DNA of 64,000 nucleotides from Candidatus Sumerlaeota bacterium (GTDB lineage: Bacteria; Sumerlaeota; Sumerlaeia; SLMS01; JAHLLQ01): positions 85,943 to 149,942 of the forward strand of contig JASGMJ010000008.1 of assembly GCA_030156535.1 (NCBI GenBank), read 5' to 3'. The translations under genes and the position numbers were made by a program. Positions 17,259 through 25,481 of the stretch are shown one piece after another. The notes below the pieces were generated by a model. The model saw nothing but the letters and a program-made list of their open reading frames with translations. It was not told the origin of the DNA and did not search any database. The stretch's first letter is position 1. Each line of letters opens with the position of its first letter.

Positions 17259-18250
17259 GTCCCTCGGACGGCAGCGCCCCGATGATCCGCGTGCGCAACC
17301 TGACGCGCCGGTTCGGCTCGTTCACGGCGGTGGACGCGATCGACTTCGATGTCGAGCCGGGGGCGATCTACGGTTTTCTCGGGCCGAACGGCTCGGGGAA
17401 GTCCACGGTTATCCGAATGCTGTGCGGCCTGCTGGAGCCGAGCGAGGGCGAGGCGGTGCTCGACGGCATCGACGTGGTGCGGCGCCCCGAGGCGATCAAG
17501 CAGCGCATCGGCTACACGTCGCAGCGCTTCAGTTTGTACGAGGACCTGACCGTGCGCGAGAACATCCAGTTCTTCGGCGCCGTGTACGGTCTGACGCCCG
17601 GGCGCATTCGCACGCGGCGCGACGACGTGGCCGCGTTGGTGGGGATCGGCCCGTACATGGACCGCCTGGCCGGGCGGCTCTCCGGGGGATGGAAGCAGCG
17701 TCTCGCCGTGGCGTGCGCGCTGCTGCACGAACCCCGCATCATCTTTCTCGACGAGCCGACGGCGGGCATCGACCCCGTGGCGCGCCGTGACTTGTGGGAC
17801 CTGCTGTTCAAGCTGGCCGGGGAAGGCACGACGCTGTTTGTCACGACGCACTACATGGACGAGGCGGAGCGCTGCACGGACGTGGGCTATCTGTACATGT
17901 CGAAGCTCGTCGTGGCGGGCAAGCCGGCGGACCTCAAGCGCATGCCGGAAGTGACGCCGCCGGGGTTTCACCGGCTGGAGGTGGAATGCGACCGGCCGGC
18001 GCGGACGCTCGGCGTCCTGCGCGCGAGCGAAGGCGTTGCCGACGCCACGCTGTTCGGCCAGGCGATTCACCTGCTGGCCGCAGAGTCCCTCGGCCCGGAT
18101 GACGTGCGCGCGATCATCGAGAAAGCCGGTATTGCCACGCGGGAAATCCGCGACATCGAGCCCTCGCTGGAGGACGTCTTCGTGATGCTCACCCGCCTGC
18201 ACACGGCGCAGGCCGCCAACGGCGCATCCGCCGCCAGGGGAGGCGCCTGA
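17255..18250 (+). CDS. ABC transporter ATP-binding protein
   Basis: 331-residue ATPase of an ABC-2 type exporter. Visible motifs are Walker A GPNGSGKST (about residue 46), Q-loop around GYTSQRFSLYEDLTV, signature LSGGWKQRLAVA, Walker B IIFLDEPTAGIDPVARRDLW and the switch His in FVTTHYMDEAERC. A C-terminal domain of about 90 residues follows the core, typical of YbhF/DrrA-type exporters. The start overlaps the adaptor stop by four bases with GGAGGGG just upstream, and its own stop shares one base with the permease start, so the three genes are translationally coupled. Confidence 0.93.
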   Translation: MSPSDGSAPMIRVRNLTRRFGSFTAVDAIDFDVEPGAIYGFLGPNGSGKSTVIRMLCGLLEPSEGEAVLDGIDVVRRPEAIKQRIGYTSQRFSLYEDLTVRENIQFFGAVYGLTPGRIRTRRDDVAALVGIGPYMDRLAGRLSGGWKQRLAVACALLHEPRIIFLDEPTAGIDPVARRDLWDLLFKLAGEGTTLFVTTHYMDEAERCTDVGYLYMSKLVVAGKPADLKRMPEVTPPGFHRLEVECDRPARTLGVLRASEGVADATLFGQAIHLLAAESLGPDDVRAIIEKAGIATREIRDIEPSLEDVFVMLTRLHTAQAANGASAARGGA

Positions 18251-19353
18251 TGCTGCGCGGCCTGCTCGCCATCATGTACAAGGAAATCCTGCAGGTGCGC
18301 CGCGATCCGGCGACGCGCTTCGTGTTCCTGATTCCCGTCATCCAGACGATCATCTTCGGCTTTGCCATCGACATGGACGTGCAGCACATCCCGACGGTGG
18401 TGTTCGACCAGGACCGCAGCATGGAAAGCCGCCGCGTCGTCGAGCGGCTCGAGAACACCGGCACGTTCGAGATCGTCGGTACGGCGCTGAGCTCCGACGA
18501 AGTCTACGAGACCATCGTGGTCGGACGCGCGAAGGTGGGCATCATCGTGCCGCCGGACTACAGCGCGCGCCTGCTCGACAGCGAACAGGCCACGATTCAG
18601 GTTCTGATCGACGGGTCGGACTCCACCGTCGCGAACAACGCGATGCAAACGTCGCGGGCCATCGGGCAGTTGCAGGCGATGGAGATGGGCGGCCTCGACA
18701 TCGACGAAATGCCGGTGGAGGTGCGGCCGCGCGTCCTGTTCAATCCCGACCTTGAGAGTGCGCACTTCTATGTTCCCGGGCTGATCGGGATCATCCTGCA
18801 ACTGGTGACGGTGTTGCTGACGGCGTTCTCGATCGTGCGTGAACGCGAGCGGGGGACGCTGGAGCAGCTTGTCGTGACGCCCGTGTCGAAGTCCGCGCTG
18901 ATCATCGGCAAGCTGGTGCCGTACGCCGTGATCGGCATGGCGCAGACGGTGTTCGTTCTGGCGTTGATGCGGTTCCTGTTTGGCGTGCCGATTTCGGGCG
19001 ACGTGGGGTTGCTGCTGGCGCTGTCGGGTTTGTTCCTGCTGCCGAGCCTGGCGCTGGGCATTCTGATTTCGACGCTGTCGGTGAACCAGGCGCAGGCGAT
19101 GCAGATGGCGCTGCTCGTGATGCTGCCCTCGGTGCTGCTGTCGGGGTTTGCGTTTCCGCGCGAGACGATGCCGCTGCCGATCTACGGCCTGTCGTTTTGC
19201 GTTCCCGTGACGTACTACATTCAGATTCTGCGGGGCCTGATCCTGCGTGGTGCGGGGCTTCAGGCGCTGTGGCCGCAGACGGCCGCGCTGGCGGGCTTCG
19301 CGGTGCTGCTGGTGATGCTGAGCATGATGCGCTTCAAGAAACGACTGGCATAG
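18250..19353 (+). CDS. ABC-2 type exporter permease (YbhS/YbhR-like)
   Basis: 367-residue membrane protein with the ABC-2 topology: one N-terminal helix (FVFLIPVIQTIIFGFAID), a large extracytoplasmic domain of about 140 residues, then five helices including SIVRERERGTLEQLVVTPVS, the coupling-helix segment of this family, and a C-terminal LSMMRFKKRLA. Many exporters of this type have two paralogous permeases in tandem. Only one is intact here, and a near copy of this gene's 3' end occurs at 22151, beyond the next gene. The ATG shares one base with the ATPase stop. Confidence 0.92.
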   Translation: MLRGLLAIMYKEILQVRRDPATRFVFLIPVIQTIIFGFAIDMDVQHIPTVVFDQDRSMESRRVVERLENTGTFEIVGTALSSDEVYETIVVGRAKVGIIVPPDYSARLLDSEQATIQVLIDGSDSTVANNAMQTSRAIGQLQAMEMGGLDIDEMPVEVRPRVLFNPDLESAHFYVPGLIGIILQLVTVLLTAFSIVRERERGTLEQLVVTPVSKSALIIGKLVPYAVIGMAQTVFVLALMRFLFGVPISGDVGLLLALSGLFLLPSLALGILISTLSVNQAQAMQMALLVMLPSVLLSGFAFPRETMPLPIYGLSFCVPVTYYIQILRGLILRGAGLQALWPQTAALAGFAVLLVMLSMMRFKKRLA

Positions 19354-19415
19354 CGCGCCTCGCCCATCGCATTCGAGAATCTGACAAACGGGAGACAGTC
19401 TGTGTGAACTCCCGG

Positions 19416-19444
19416 TTGACCATGCGCTTCTGATATCGCATAAC
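19416..19444 (+). promoter_or_regulatory. Putative sigma70-type promoter for the kinase gene
   Basis: TTGACC at 19416-19421, a 17-base spacer, then CATAAC at 19439-19444, about 75 bases before the kinase start codon. This is the best promoter-like pair seen in the window and suggests the kinase gene is transcribed separately from the exporter genes. Not experimentally supported. Confidence 0.45.
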
Positions 19445-19518
19445 TGGATGGACAAGGGACTCCCTGTCCGGCTTGTGGCCAAGGCCACCGGTTACCTACC
19501 CGAAGGTCATGGTCACGA

Positions 19519-22125
19519 ATGCTTCCTCTCGACGACTTGCTTCACGCAGACACTCCCCGCCCCGCCACCCTGGTCGTCTGCGACCTTGAGGAGAGCACTC
19601 TGCGCGGCAACCGGGCAGGGTCGGCCGCGTGGAGGAACCTGTCGATCGAGCTCGAGCGCCGCGTGCGCGAGCAGTTGCATCTGGCCGGCGGCATCGAGAT
19701 CGACAAGACCGACGGTTGGCTGTGCCTCTTTCCGGCGGGGGCGCTGGAAGCCATTCGGTTCTGCATGGAAGCGCACCGCGAGCTCGCGCGTTTGTCGGCG
19801 GAGTTCTCTTCGGACTTGGAGGGCAACCCCCTGCGGCTTCGCGCGGCCGTGCATCACGGCATGGTGATGCTGCGCCGCAATCCCGCCGAGCACGTCGCGC
19901 GCGGTGCCAAGGCCGTTGAACTCGACAGCCCGGCGGACAAGCCCCTTGCCGGCCGCTTGATGGCGCTCGCACTCGGCGGCCAGACCCTTGTCTCCGGCGC
20001 CACCGCCGAACTCCTCCTCCCCAACTGGGGATACCTTGCCCACTTCGAGGCCATGCAGGCCGTCCTCCACGGCACCTGGGAGTTCAAGGGAGTCGTGGAT
20101 CACGAGGGCCGCCCCCGAACCATCGACGTCTGGGAGTTTGGGCTCCGGGGCGAGGCGCCCTTCGAGCGTCCCCCGGACAGCGAGAAGGCCCGCCTGCTCC
20201 TGCTCCCCGACGGCCAGCCCCCGCCGCCGTGGCTTCCCGCGGCGGACCAGATCGTCCCCGGGCGCCACTACCGTCTTCGCAGTCTCCTCGGGAAAGGGGG
20301 CTATGGCGAGGTTTGGCACGCCGTGGACGAGCGCATTGGCGGCGAGTTCGCGATCAAGTTCTGCACCGATCGCCTGCGCCAGCGCGCCCTCCTGCGCGAC
20401 GCCAAGCTCCTTGGCGCCGCCCAGAAGGAACTCGGCTTTCGCGAGGACATCGTCCGCATTACCGACCACAATCTGGAGGCCGATCCCAGCTTCATCGTCT
20501 ACGAGTACGACGCCTCGCGCGACCTCGCCGCCTGGGCAGACTCCCTTCCCGGGGGCTTCGCCTCCCTGACGTTGGAGGCACGCGTGGACCTGGTCCGTCA
20601 GGCGGCGGAGGCCGTCGGGGCCGCCCAGGCCGTCGGCATCCACCATCGCGACATCAAGCCCGGCAACATCCTGGTGCGCCAGGGAGCGGGTGGCAGATTG
20701 CTCATCCGCCTGACCGACTTCGGTGCCGGCACCCTGAACGACCCGGCCATCCTCGAACGCCACGGCCTGACCACCGGCGGCGTCACCAGCCTGAAAAACC
20801 TCGGTCCAACCCCGTCCGCCAGCGGCACCCACGGCTACCGGGCCCCCGAGGTCGCGCTGCCCCCGCGCCCCACTCCCTCAGTGGGGGAGGACGGCGTCCC
20901 GGACCTCGACGACTTCCACGCCCGCGCCGACGTCTACAGTCTGGGCGTCGTGCTCTTCCAGGCCGCCGCCGCCGACTTCAACCAGCCCCACCACCCGCAG
21001 GTTCTGGAGAAGTACGTCGCCGATCCCGGGCTACGTGCCCTGATCGACCGCTGCACGCGGTTCGACCCGCAGGAGCGCCCCGCGAATGGCGCTGCCGTGG
21101 CGGCGGAACTCAGCGCCTGGCGCGCGTCAGACACGCCGCTCCCCGTCGCGCCGCCTCCACCCGCCGGTCACTCACGGCGGAGGGTGCCCCTGCTGCTCGT
21201 GGCCCTGCTTGGCGGCGGAACACTGCTGCTCCTGCTGTGTGGCGGAGCCGCCGGACTGACGCATCTGATGCGCGGCACGAACGAGGGGGCCACCCCTCGG
21301 GAAGCCCCCGTCTCCGGTCTTTCCACCCCCGCCCGGGGTCAGCTCCGGATGGTCCGGGAAGACGCGATCAGGGTGGTGGCTTCGGGATCGAACCGCGACA
21401 TCAACGCCGTCGCCGTCAGTGGTGATGGACGCTTCGGCCTGACGGGAACCCCCGACGGCAAGGTTCGCTACTGGGACCTCCAGAGCGGAAGGCTGAAGGA
21501 GGAGTTCTCCGGGCACGCCCTCTCGGTTACGGCCGTTGCCTTCGATTCCACGGGCAGCTTTGCACTCTCGGCCTCGCATGACAAAACCGCGCGCATCTGG
21601 GACCTGCGCAACGCCTCCCTTGTGGGGGTCCTGGAAGGCCACGAGGAGCGGGTGACGGACGTCGCCTTTTCGCCCGACGGCCGCCACATCCTCACGATGT
21701 CGCGCGGGGACGGCACGGTGCGCGTCTGGGACGCCGTGCTGCATAACCTGCGATTTCCCCCCTGGAGGGACACGGCAGGAAAGGGAGTGGTCCCCAACTT
21801 TTCCGCCAACGGCGCCGTCCTGCGGCTCTTCCTCCGGGGCGGCAACATTGTGTATCTCGACCCCTTCACGGGCCGGGAACTCCCAGCCGCCGATGCCGCC
21901 AACCTCGTCTACCGGGACCCGACCTATTCAGCCGACGGACTGCTGGGCATCCTGATCACCGATGGGGCGCTGACCCTGGTGGACATGGCCTCCGGGAACA
22001 TCTTGTCGGCGGTGAATCCCGACAACGCCTCCTCCTACACGGTGGCCTGCCTGTCGGCGGACGGCGGCACCGTCCTCGCCGGACAGGAGAACGGAACGCT
22101 GATCGTGTACTCTGTCCGGGAGTAG
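19519..22125 (+). CDS. Membrane-anchored Ser/Thr kinase with nucleotidyl-cyclase-homology and WD40 domains
   Basis: 868 residues in four parts. Residues 15-225 resemble a class III nucleotidyl cyclase homology domain: LVVCDLEEST and KTDGWLCLF carry the two metal-binding Asp positions and LRAAVHHGMV a central strand, but the usual VNxAARL helix is SPADKPLAGRLMALA, which keeps the Arg and lacks the Asn. Residues 250-525 are a Hanks-type kinase: LLGKGGYGEVW, Lys in EFAIKF, HHRDIKPGNIL, TDFGAGT, YRAPE. A membrane helix spans about 555-583. Residues 620-868 are WD40-type beta-propeller repeats (KVRYWDL, KTARIWDL, TVRVWDA), outside the membrane if the kinase is cytoplasmic. No ribosome site is strong. 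It could be a receptor kinase that binds ligand or protein through the propeller; cyclase activity is doubtful. Confidence 0.9.
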   Translation: MLPLDDLLHADTPRPATLVVCDLEESTLRGNRAGSAAWRNLSIELERRVREQLHLAGGIEIDKTDGWLCLFPAGALEAIRFCMEAHRELARLSAEFSSDLEGNPLRLRAAVHHGMVMLRRNPAEHVARGAKAVELDSPADKPLAGRLMALALGGQTLVSGATAELLLPNWGYLAHFEAMQAVLHGTWEFKGVVDHEGRPRTIDVWEFGLRGEAPFERPPDSEKARLLLLPDGQPPPPWLPAADQIVPGRHYRLRSLLGKGGYGEVWHAVDERIGGEFAIKFCTDRLRQRALLRDAKLLGAAQKELGFREDIVRITDHNLEADPSFIVYEYDASRDLAAWADSLPGGFASLTLEARVDLVRQAAEAVGAAQAVGIHHRDIKPGNILVRQGAGGRLLIRLTDFGAGTLNDPAILERHGLTTGGVTSLKNLGPTPSASGTHGYRAPEVALPPRPTPSVGEDGVPDLDDFHARADVYSLGVVLFQAAAADFNQPHHPQVLEKYVADPGLRALIDRCTRFDPQERPANGAAVAAELSAWRASDTPLPVAPPPPAGHSRRRVPLLLVALLGGGTLLLLLCGGAAGLTHLMRGTNEGATPREAPVSGLSTPARGQLRMVREDAIRVVASGSNRDINAVAVSGDGRFGLTGTPDGKVRYWDLQSGRLKEEFSGHALSVTAVAFDSTGSFALSASHDKTARIWDLRNASLVGVLEGHEERVTDVAFSPDGRHILTMSRGDGTVRVWDAVLHNLRFPPWRDTAGKGVVPNFSANGAVLRLFLRGGNIVYLDPFTGRELPAADAANLVYRDPTYSADGLLGILITDGALTLVDMASGNILSAVNPDNASSYTVACLSADGGTVLAGQENGTLIVYSVRE

Positions 22126-22136
22126 GCGGGACGGGC

Positions 22137-22193
22137 GCGCTGGCGGTGCCGCTGAGCATGATGCGCTTCAGGAAGCGAGCTGCGCAGCGCGTC
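22137..22193 (+). pseudogene. Relic of an ABC permease 3' end
   Basis: The bases from 22151 repeat the end of the intact permease gene at 19317-19363: the first 20 bases are identical and the next 28 differ at a few positions. In frame it reads PLSMMRFRKRAAQRVS against MLSMMRFKKRLA-stop, with the stop codon changed from TAG to CAG. It is most simply the leftover tail of a second, tandem permease or a duplication of the first. Everything upstream of the tail is gone and replaced by the kinase gene. Confidence 0.6.
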
Positions 22194-23864
22194 TCACCAC
22201 ACCGGTTTGGTCTTGTTGCGCCAGGGGCCGCGGGCGAGGGCGCTCCGCATGGCGGGGGTCGTGGTCTCCCAGTTGAAGAGTGCCTGGCCGGTGGCGCCTG
22301 CCTCGCGGGTGGCGCCGATCTGCTCGATGAGCTGGCGCGGCGTCAGCCCGAGGAACGGCCCGATGCCGACGACGAGTGGCCCGCCCTCGGGTACGACACC
22401 GTCGAGTTCGTGCACCGTGCCCGTGAGACTGCGGGTATCGGTGACGTAGGCCATCGGAACGAGGGCGTCGACGCGGCCGGAGCGGCCCCACTCCGCCCAG
22501 TTCTGCGCCTTGATGGCAACGGCGGAGTCGATGTCGGGAAAGACGTCGGCGCTCAGGATCAGACCGGGACGCACGGCGCGCACGGCGGCGCTGGCTTCGT
22601 CGACGAAACTGGTGATGACGTTCTCGCGCCACGCCAGCCAGCGGGCCCACTCGGCCGGGTTGGCGTCGGGCGTGATGGCGAGCGGGTCGAAGCCGAGTTC
22701 GTCGCGCACCCGCTCGCGCGTGTAGTCGCTGAAGTCATACGTCGTCTTCCACGACTCGGCCTGGCCATAGCGAATGTAGTCGAACTGAAACCCGTCGATG
22801 GCGTAGTCGCGGGCGAGCGCCGTGTAGGCGGCGATCATCCGTGCGCGCAGTTCGGGAATCGCGGGATTGAAGAAGAGAAAGTTCTCTTCGACGACGGACG
22901 CCTGGCGCTCTTCGCGGTTGACGGCGAGCCATTCGGGGTACGTCTCGGCGAGCAGGGGCGGCTCCTCGGTGCTGCCAACGATGCCGATAAAGAAGCAATG
23001 CACCCACGCGTGGACTTCGATGCCGCGCGCATGGCATTCCTCGATCATCGCGGCGAGAATGTCGAACTCGCCGAACTGGGGAAAGCGCGCGTAGAACCCG
23101 GTGGCATCGGGATAGATGGCCTGAGAGGCGTAGATCGTCTCGGGGAAGACGACGTTGACGCCGGCGGCGGCCCACGCCTCGGCGAGAGCAACGACTTCGG
23201 CGCGCGACTTCTCGCGCGGCCGATACCAGACCGCGTGGATTTCGCCGGCGGGCGCGGGGCTGCTTTCGAGTTCCATGGTCCAGACTTCCTGATCGAGTTC
23301 ATCGACGGCGCTGCGCAAGGCGGCAACCGCCTCGGCGGAATCGTGGTCGTCAATGGCGCGCAGGCGTTCGGCGAGAGCTGCGGCGCGCTCCCCGTATCCG
23401 CCGGGATCGGCAAGCGATTCGATGCGCGGCTTCAGGGCGTCGACGCGAAATAGGAGCGAGCGGATTTCCGCGCCGCGCGACGTGTCGAGGCACAGTTCGT
23501 CGCGCGTGAAGTAGAGGGCGACGCCGGGTTGGAGCATCTGGCTGATCCAGCGGGCCGCGTTGCCGTGGCCGGAGACGACAAAGCCATCGGCGGGGATCTC
23601 GTTATCGTTGCCGCCGTTGGCAACGACGACCCCGCCGCGCACGATAGCCTCGCTCCCCCACGGGTTCGTGCCCGTGGATGTGCGCCCGGCGAAGGGCGTG
23701 TAGACGATCAGTTCATTCGTGCCGCGGCCGCCGGGAAAGGTGCCCTCGGCGGGCGGGTTGATCTTCGCAATGGGGTGGACGCTCTGCGCGAAAAGCGCTG
23801 GGACGAGCGCCAGCAAGGCGGCGATCAGGATCGACGTACGGGAAGGGCGGAAGCGCGTGGTCAT
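22194..23864 (-). CDS. Secreted GHL10-family putative glycosyl hydrolase
   Basis: 556 residues with a signal peptide (RTSILIAALLALVPALFAQS), so secreted or periplasmic. Residues about 30-110 carry an IPADGFVVSGHG segment that resembles phosphodiester-glycosidase-like domains. Residues from about 195 form the GHL10/DUF187 TIM barrel: EIHAVWYRPREK, FPETIYASQAIYPDATGF, FDILAAMIEECHARGIEVHA and the substrate-loop IDGFQFDYIRYG with the typical acidic residue. The start at 23864 has GGAGGAG upstream and gives a clean signal peptide; an earlier in-frame ATG at 23939 is rejected. Such proteins are associated with polysaccharide degradation. The exact bond cleaved is unknown. Confidence 0.85.
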   Translation of the reverse strand: MTTRFRPSRTSILIAALLALVPALFAQSVHPIAKINPPAEGTFPGGRGTNELIVYTPFAGRTSTGTNPWGSEAIVRGGVVVANGGNDNEIPADGFVVSGHGNAARWISQMLQPGVALYFTRDELCLDTSRGAEIRSLLFRVDALKPRIESLADPGGYGERAAALAERLRAIDDHDSAEAVAALRSAVDELDQEVWTMELESSPAPAGEIHAVWYRPREKSRAEVVALAEAWAAAGVNVVFPETIYASQAIYPDATGFYARFPQFGEFDILAAMIEECHARGIEVHAWVHCFFIGIVGSTEEPPLLAETYPEWLAVNREERQASVVEENFLFFNPAIPELRARMIAAYTALARDYAIDGFQFDYIRYGQAESWKTTYDFSDYTRERVRDELGFDPLAITPDANPAEWARWLAWRENVITSFVDEASAAVRAVRPGLILSADVFPDIDSAVAIKAQNWAEWGRSGRVDALVPMAYVTDTRSLTGTVHELDGVVPEGGPLVVGIGPFLGLTPRQLIEQIGATREAGATGQALFNWETTTPAMRSALARGPWRNKTKPVW

Positions 23865-23941
23865 GGGGGTCTCCTCCTGCAAACGAACGCATCGTGAAGC
23901 ACCAGGTTGCGGGAGGGCGAGAAGGAAGTGCGAAGCCAATT

Positions 23942-24056
23942 GCGGCCACCAACGTAGCTTGGCGGCTTGCCCAGGCTCGGCAAGCTCACCCCTTCCCGCA
24001 ACCCCTCGGGAGGCTGTTGCTTCTTTCGGTCCCTGTTGTCACTTCTGTCCCGTGCC
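23942..24056 (+). repeat. Dispersed intergenic repeat, copy B
   Basis: Shorter copy of the repeat at 15851-16001: CCAACGTAGCTTGGCGGC, TTGCCCAGGCTCGGCAAG, CCCGCAACCCCTCGGG, TTTCGGTCCCTGTTGTC and GTCCCGTGCCG occur in the same order and orientation. It occupies most of the gap between the amidohydrolase-like gene stop and the hydrolase gene start on the minus strand. Function unknown. Confidence 0.6.
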
Positions 24057-24080
24057 GCTCAGCCTGATCGCGCCCGCGCC

Positions 24081-25445
24081 TCAGGCGAGTGAGAGGCGGC
24101 GGTCGAGATAGCGGCCGCGCACGGCGGTGTCGGCTCCGGCACCATGCACGCAGCGACCGCGCAGATAGACGGCTTCGACGACGTCGGCGCACTCCATGCC
24201 CGAGTAGGGGTCGGCAAGCCGGGAGTCGCTGGTGAAGCGATCAACGGTGCCTGCGGCGCGGGGATTCAGCAGCACGAAGTCCGCGTCGCTGCCGATCTGC
24301 AGGCTCCCCTTCCGGGGATAGAGCCCGGCGAGCTTGGCGGGGTCGGCGCAGGCGCACAGCGAAAGGCTCTCGATCGAGAGGCGCCACTTCGCAATTCCTT
24401 CGGCGTGGAGCAGGGGAAGCAGACCGGCGATGCCACCCGCGCCGTCCGCGCTGGCAAGCGCGTCGGTGTGCCCCGCGCGCGCTTCATCGGTGGTGACGGG
24501 ATGATGCCCGGAGCTGACGACGGAGAGGGTGCCGGAATCGAGGGCGTTCCAGAGGCTCTGCTGGTCGGCGCGTTCGCGCAGTGGGGGACACGTGAGCGGG
24601 AGAATCGTGCCCGCGTCCTCCTCCAGCATGTCGGCCGTGCGGACGAGATGGGGAAGCGTGGCGCCGCCGAGAATCGAAACGCCCTGCTCGCGCAGCGACT
24701 GGATGGCGGCGAGCGCCGGGGTGCTCGAAATGCCGAGAACGAGAAGCCGCGGGCGGCTGCCCCGTGCGATTGCGCCGAGCAGGTGGACGGCGCTTTCCTC
24801 CAGCCAGGAGGGGAACGTCTGGGAGTGATAGGCGGGCTGGACAAAGCCCTTCGCGCGCAGCGTGCGCCGCAGGTGGTACTCAAGGCACGCCTCGGACGGG
24901 CGCGTGAGGAGCAGCGTGGACTCGGGCAGGTCCTGCGCGACGGCGTGGAGCAGCGCGGTGCCCGGGTGCTCGGCCTCGATGGGACAGCGCGCCACCCAGA
25001 CGGAGGCGATGCCCGCCGAGGCGGCCGTGCGCACATGGCGCTCGCGCTCGGGCGACCAGTCGCGCAGCAGATAGTGGTAGCCGAAATCCGTGCGTGCGAG
25101 GGCGGCGTCGGCGGTGCGGCGCTCGGCCAGCTCCTCGGTGAGGATACGGCCCTCGTCGAACGGCTCGGCGAGCACGACCGTCGTGATGCCACCGGCGAGC
25201 GCCTCGGCCGTCAGCGCATCGAGCGACTGCCCGGAATCGAGCGTATACTCATTCTCGCAGTAAAGAGAGACGCCGACATCCACCAGACCCGGCAGGATGA
25301 CCTTGCCCGCAGCGTCGATGACGTTCGCCGCCGGGACTTTTTCGAGACGGCCGATTTGCGTGACAACGCCGTTGGCAATGCCGAGATCGGCATTCATCTC
25401 CAGACCGTCGGTGACGATCGAGGCATTCCGAATGACCAGATCCAT
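24081..25445 (-). CDS. Catalytically dead dihydroorotase/amidohydrolase-fold protein
   Basis: 454 residues with the fold and order of a dihydroorotase or dihydropyrimidinase: N-terminal beta-sandwich (MDLVIRNASIVTDG), barrel, and C-terminal KGSLQIGSDADFVLLNP. However, every metal-ligand motif is altered: the HxH after GLVD is GVS (residues 58-60), the HxED-type His segment is TRPSE (181-185), the strand-5 His is Gly in LGISST (237-242), and the TDHAPH Asp segment is SSGHHP (311-316). The CPPLR stretch (286-290), resembling the NPPLR of active dihydroorotases, is kept. The frame is intact, so the protein is presumably made but not a metal hydrolase. It is 36 bases after accA. It may be structural, like the inactive PyrC' partner of some aspartate transcarbamoylases; this is inference. 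Confidence 0.8.
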   Translation of the reverse strand: MDLVIRNASIVTDGLEMNADLGIANGVVTQIGRLEKVPAANVIDAAGKVILPGLVDVGVSLYCENEYTLDSGQSLDALTAEALAGGITTVVLAEPFDEGRILTEELAERRTADAALARTDFGYHYLLRDWSPERERHVRTAASAGIASVWVARCPIEAEHPGTALLHAVAQDLPESTLLLTRPSEACLEYHLRRTLRAKGFVQPAYHSQTFPSWLEESAVHLLGAIARGSRPRLLVLGISSTPALAAIQSLREQGVSILGGATLPHLVRTADMLEEDAGTILPLTCPPLRERADQQSLWNALDSGTLSVVSSGHHPVTTDEARAGHTDALASADGAGGIAGLLPLLHAEGIAKWRLSIESLSLCACADPAKLAGLYPRKGSLQIGSDADFVLLNPRAAGTVDRFTSDSRLADPYSGMECADVVEAVYLRGRCVHGAGADTAVRGRYLDRRLSLA

Positions 25446-25481
25446 GGGGTACTCGTTCCACCGGCGCAGATATTGACCGAC

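Noticed and set aside
24081..25445. Active dihydroorotase (pyrC)
   Set aside because: All metal-ligand motifs are altered, so an active zinc hydrolase is not supported.
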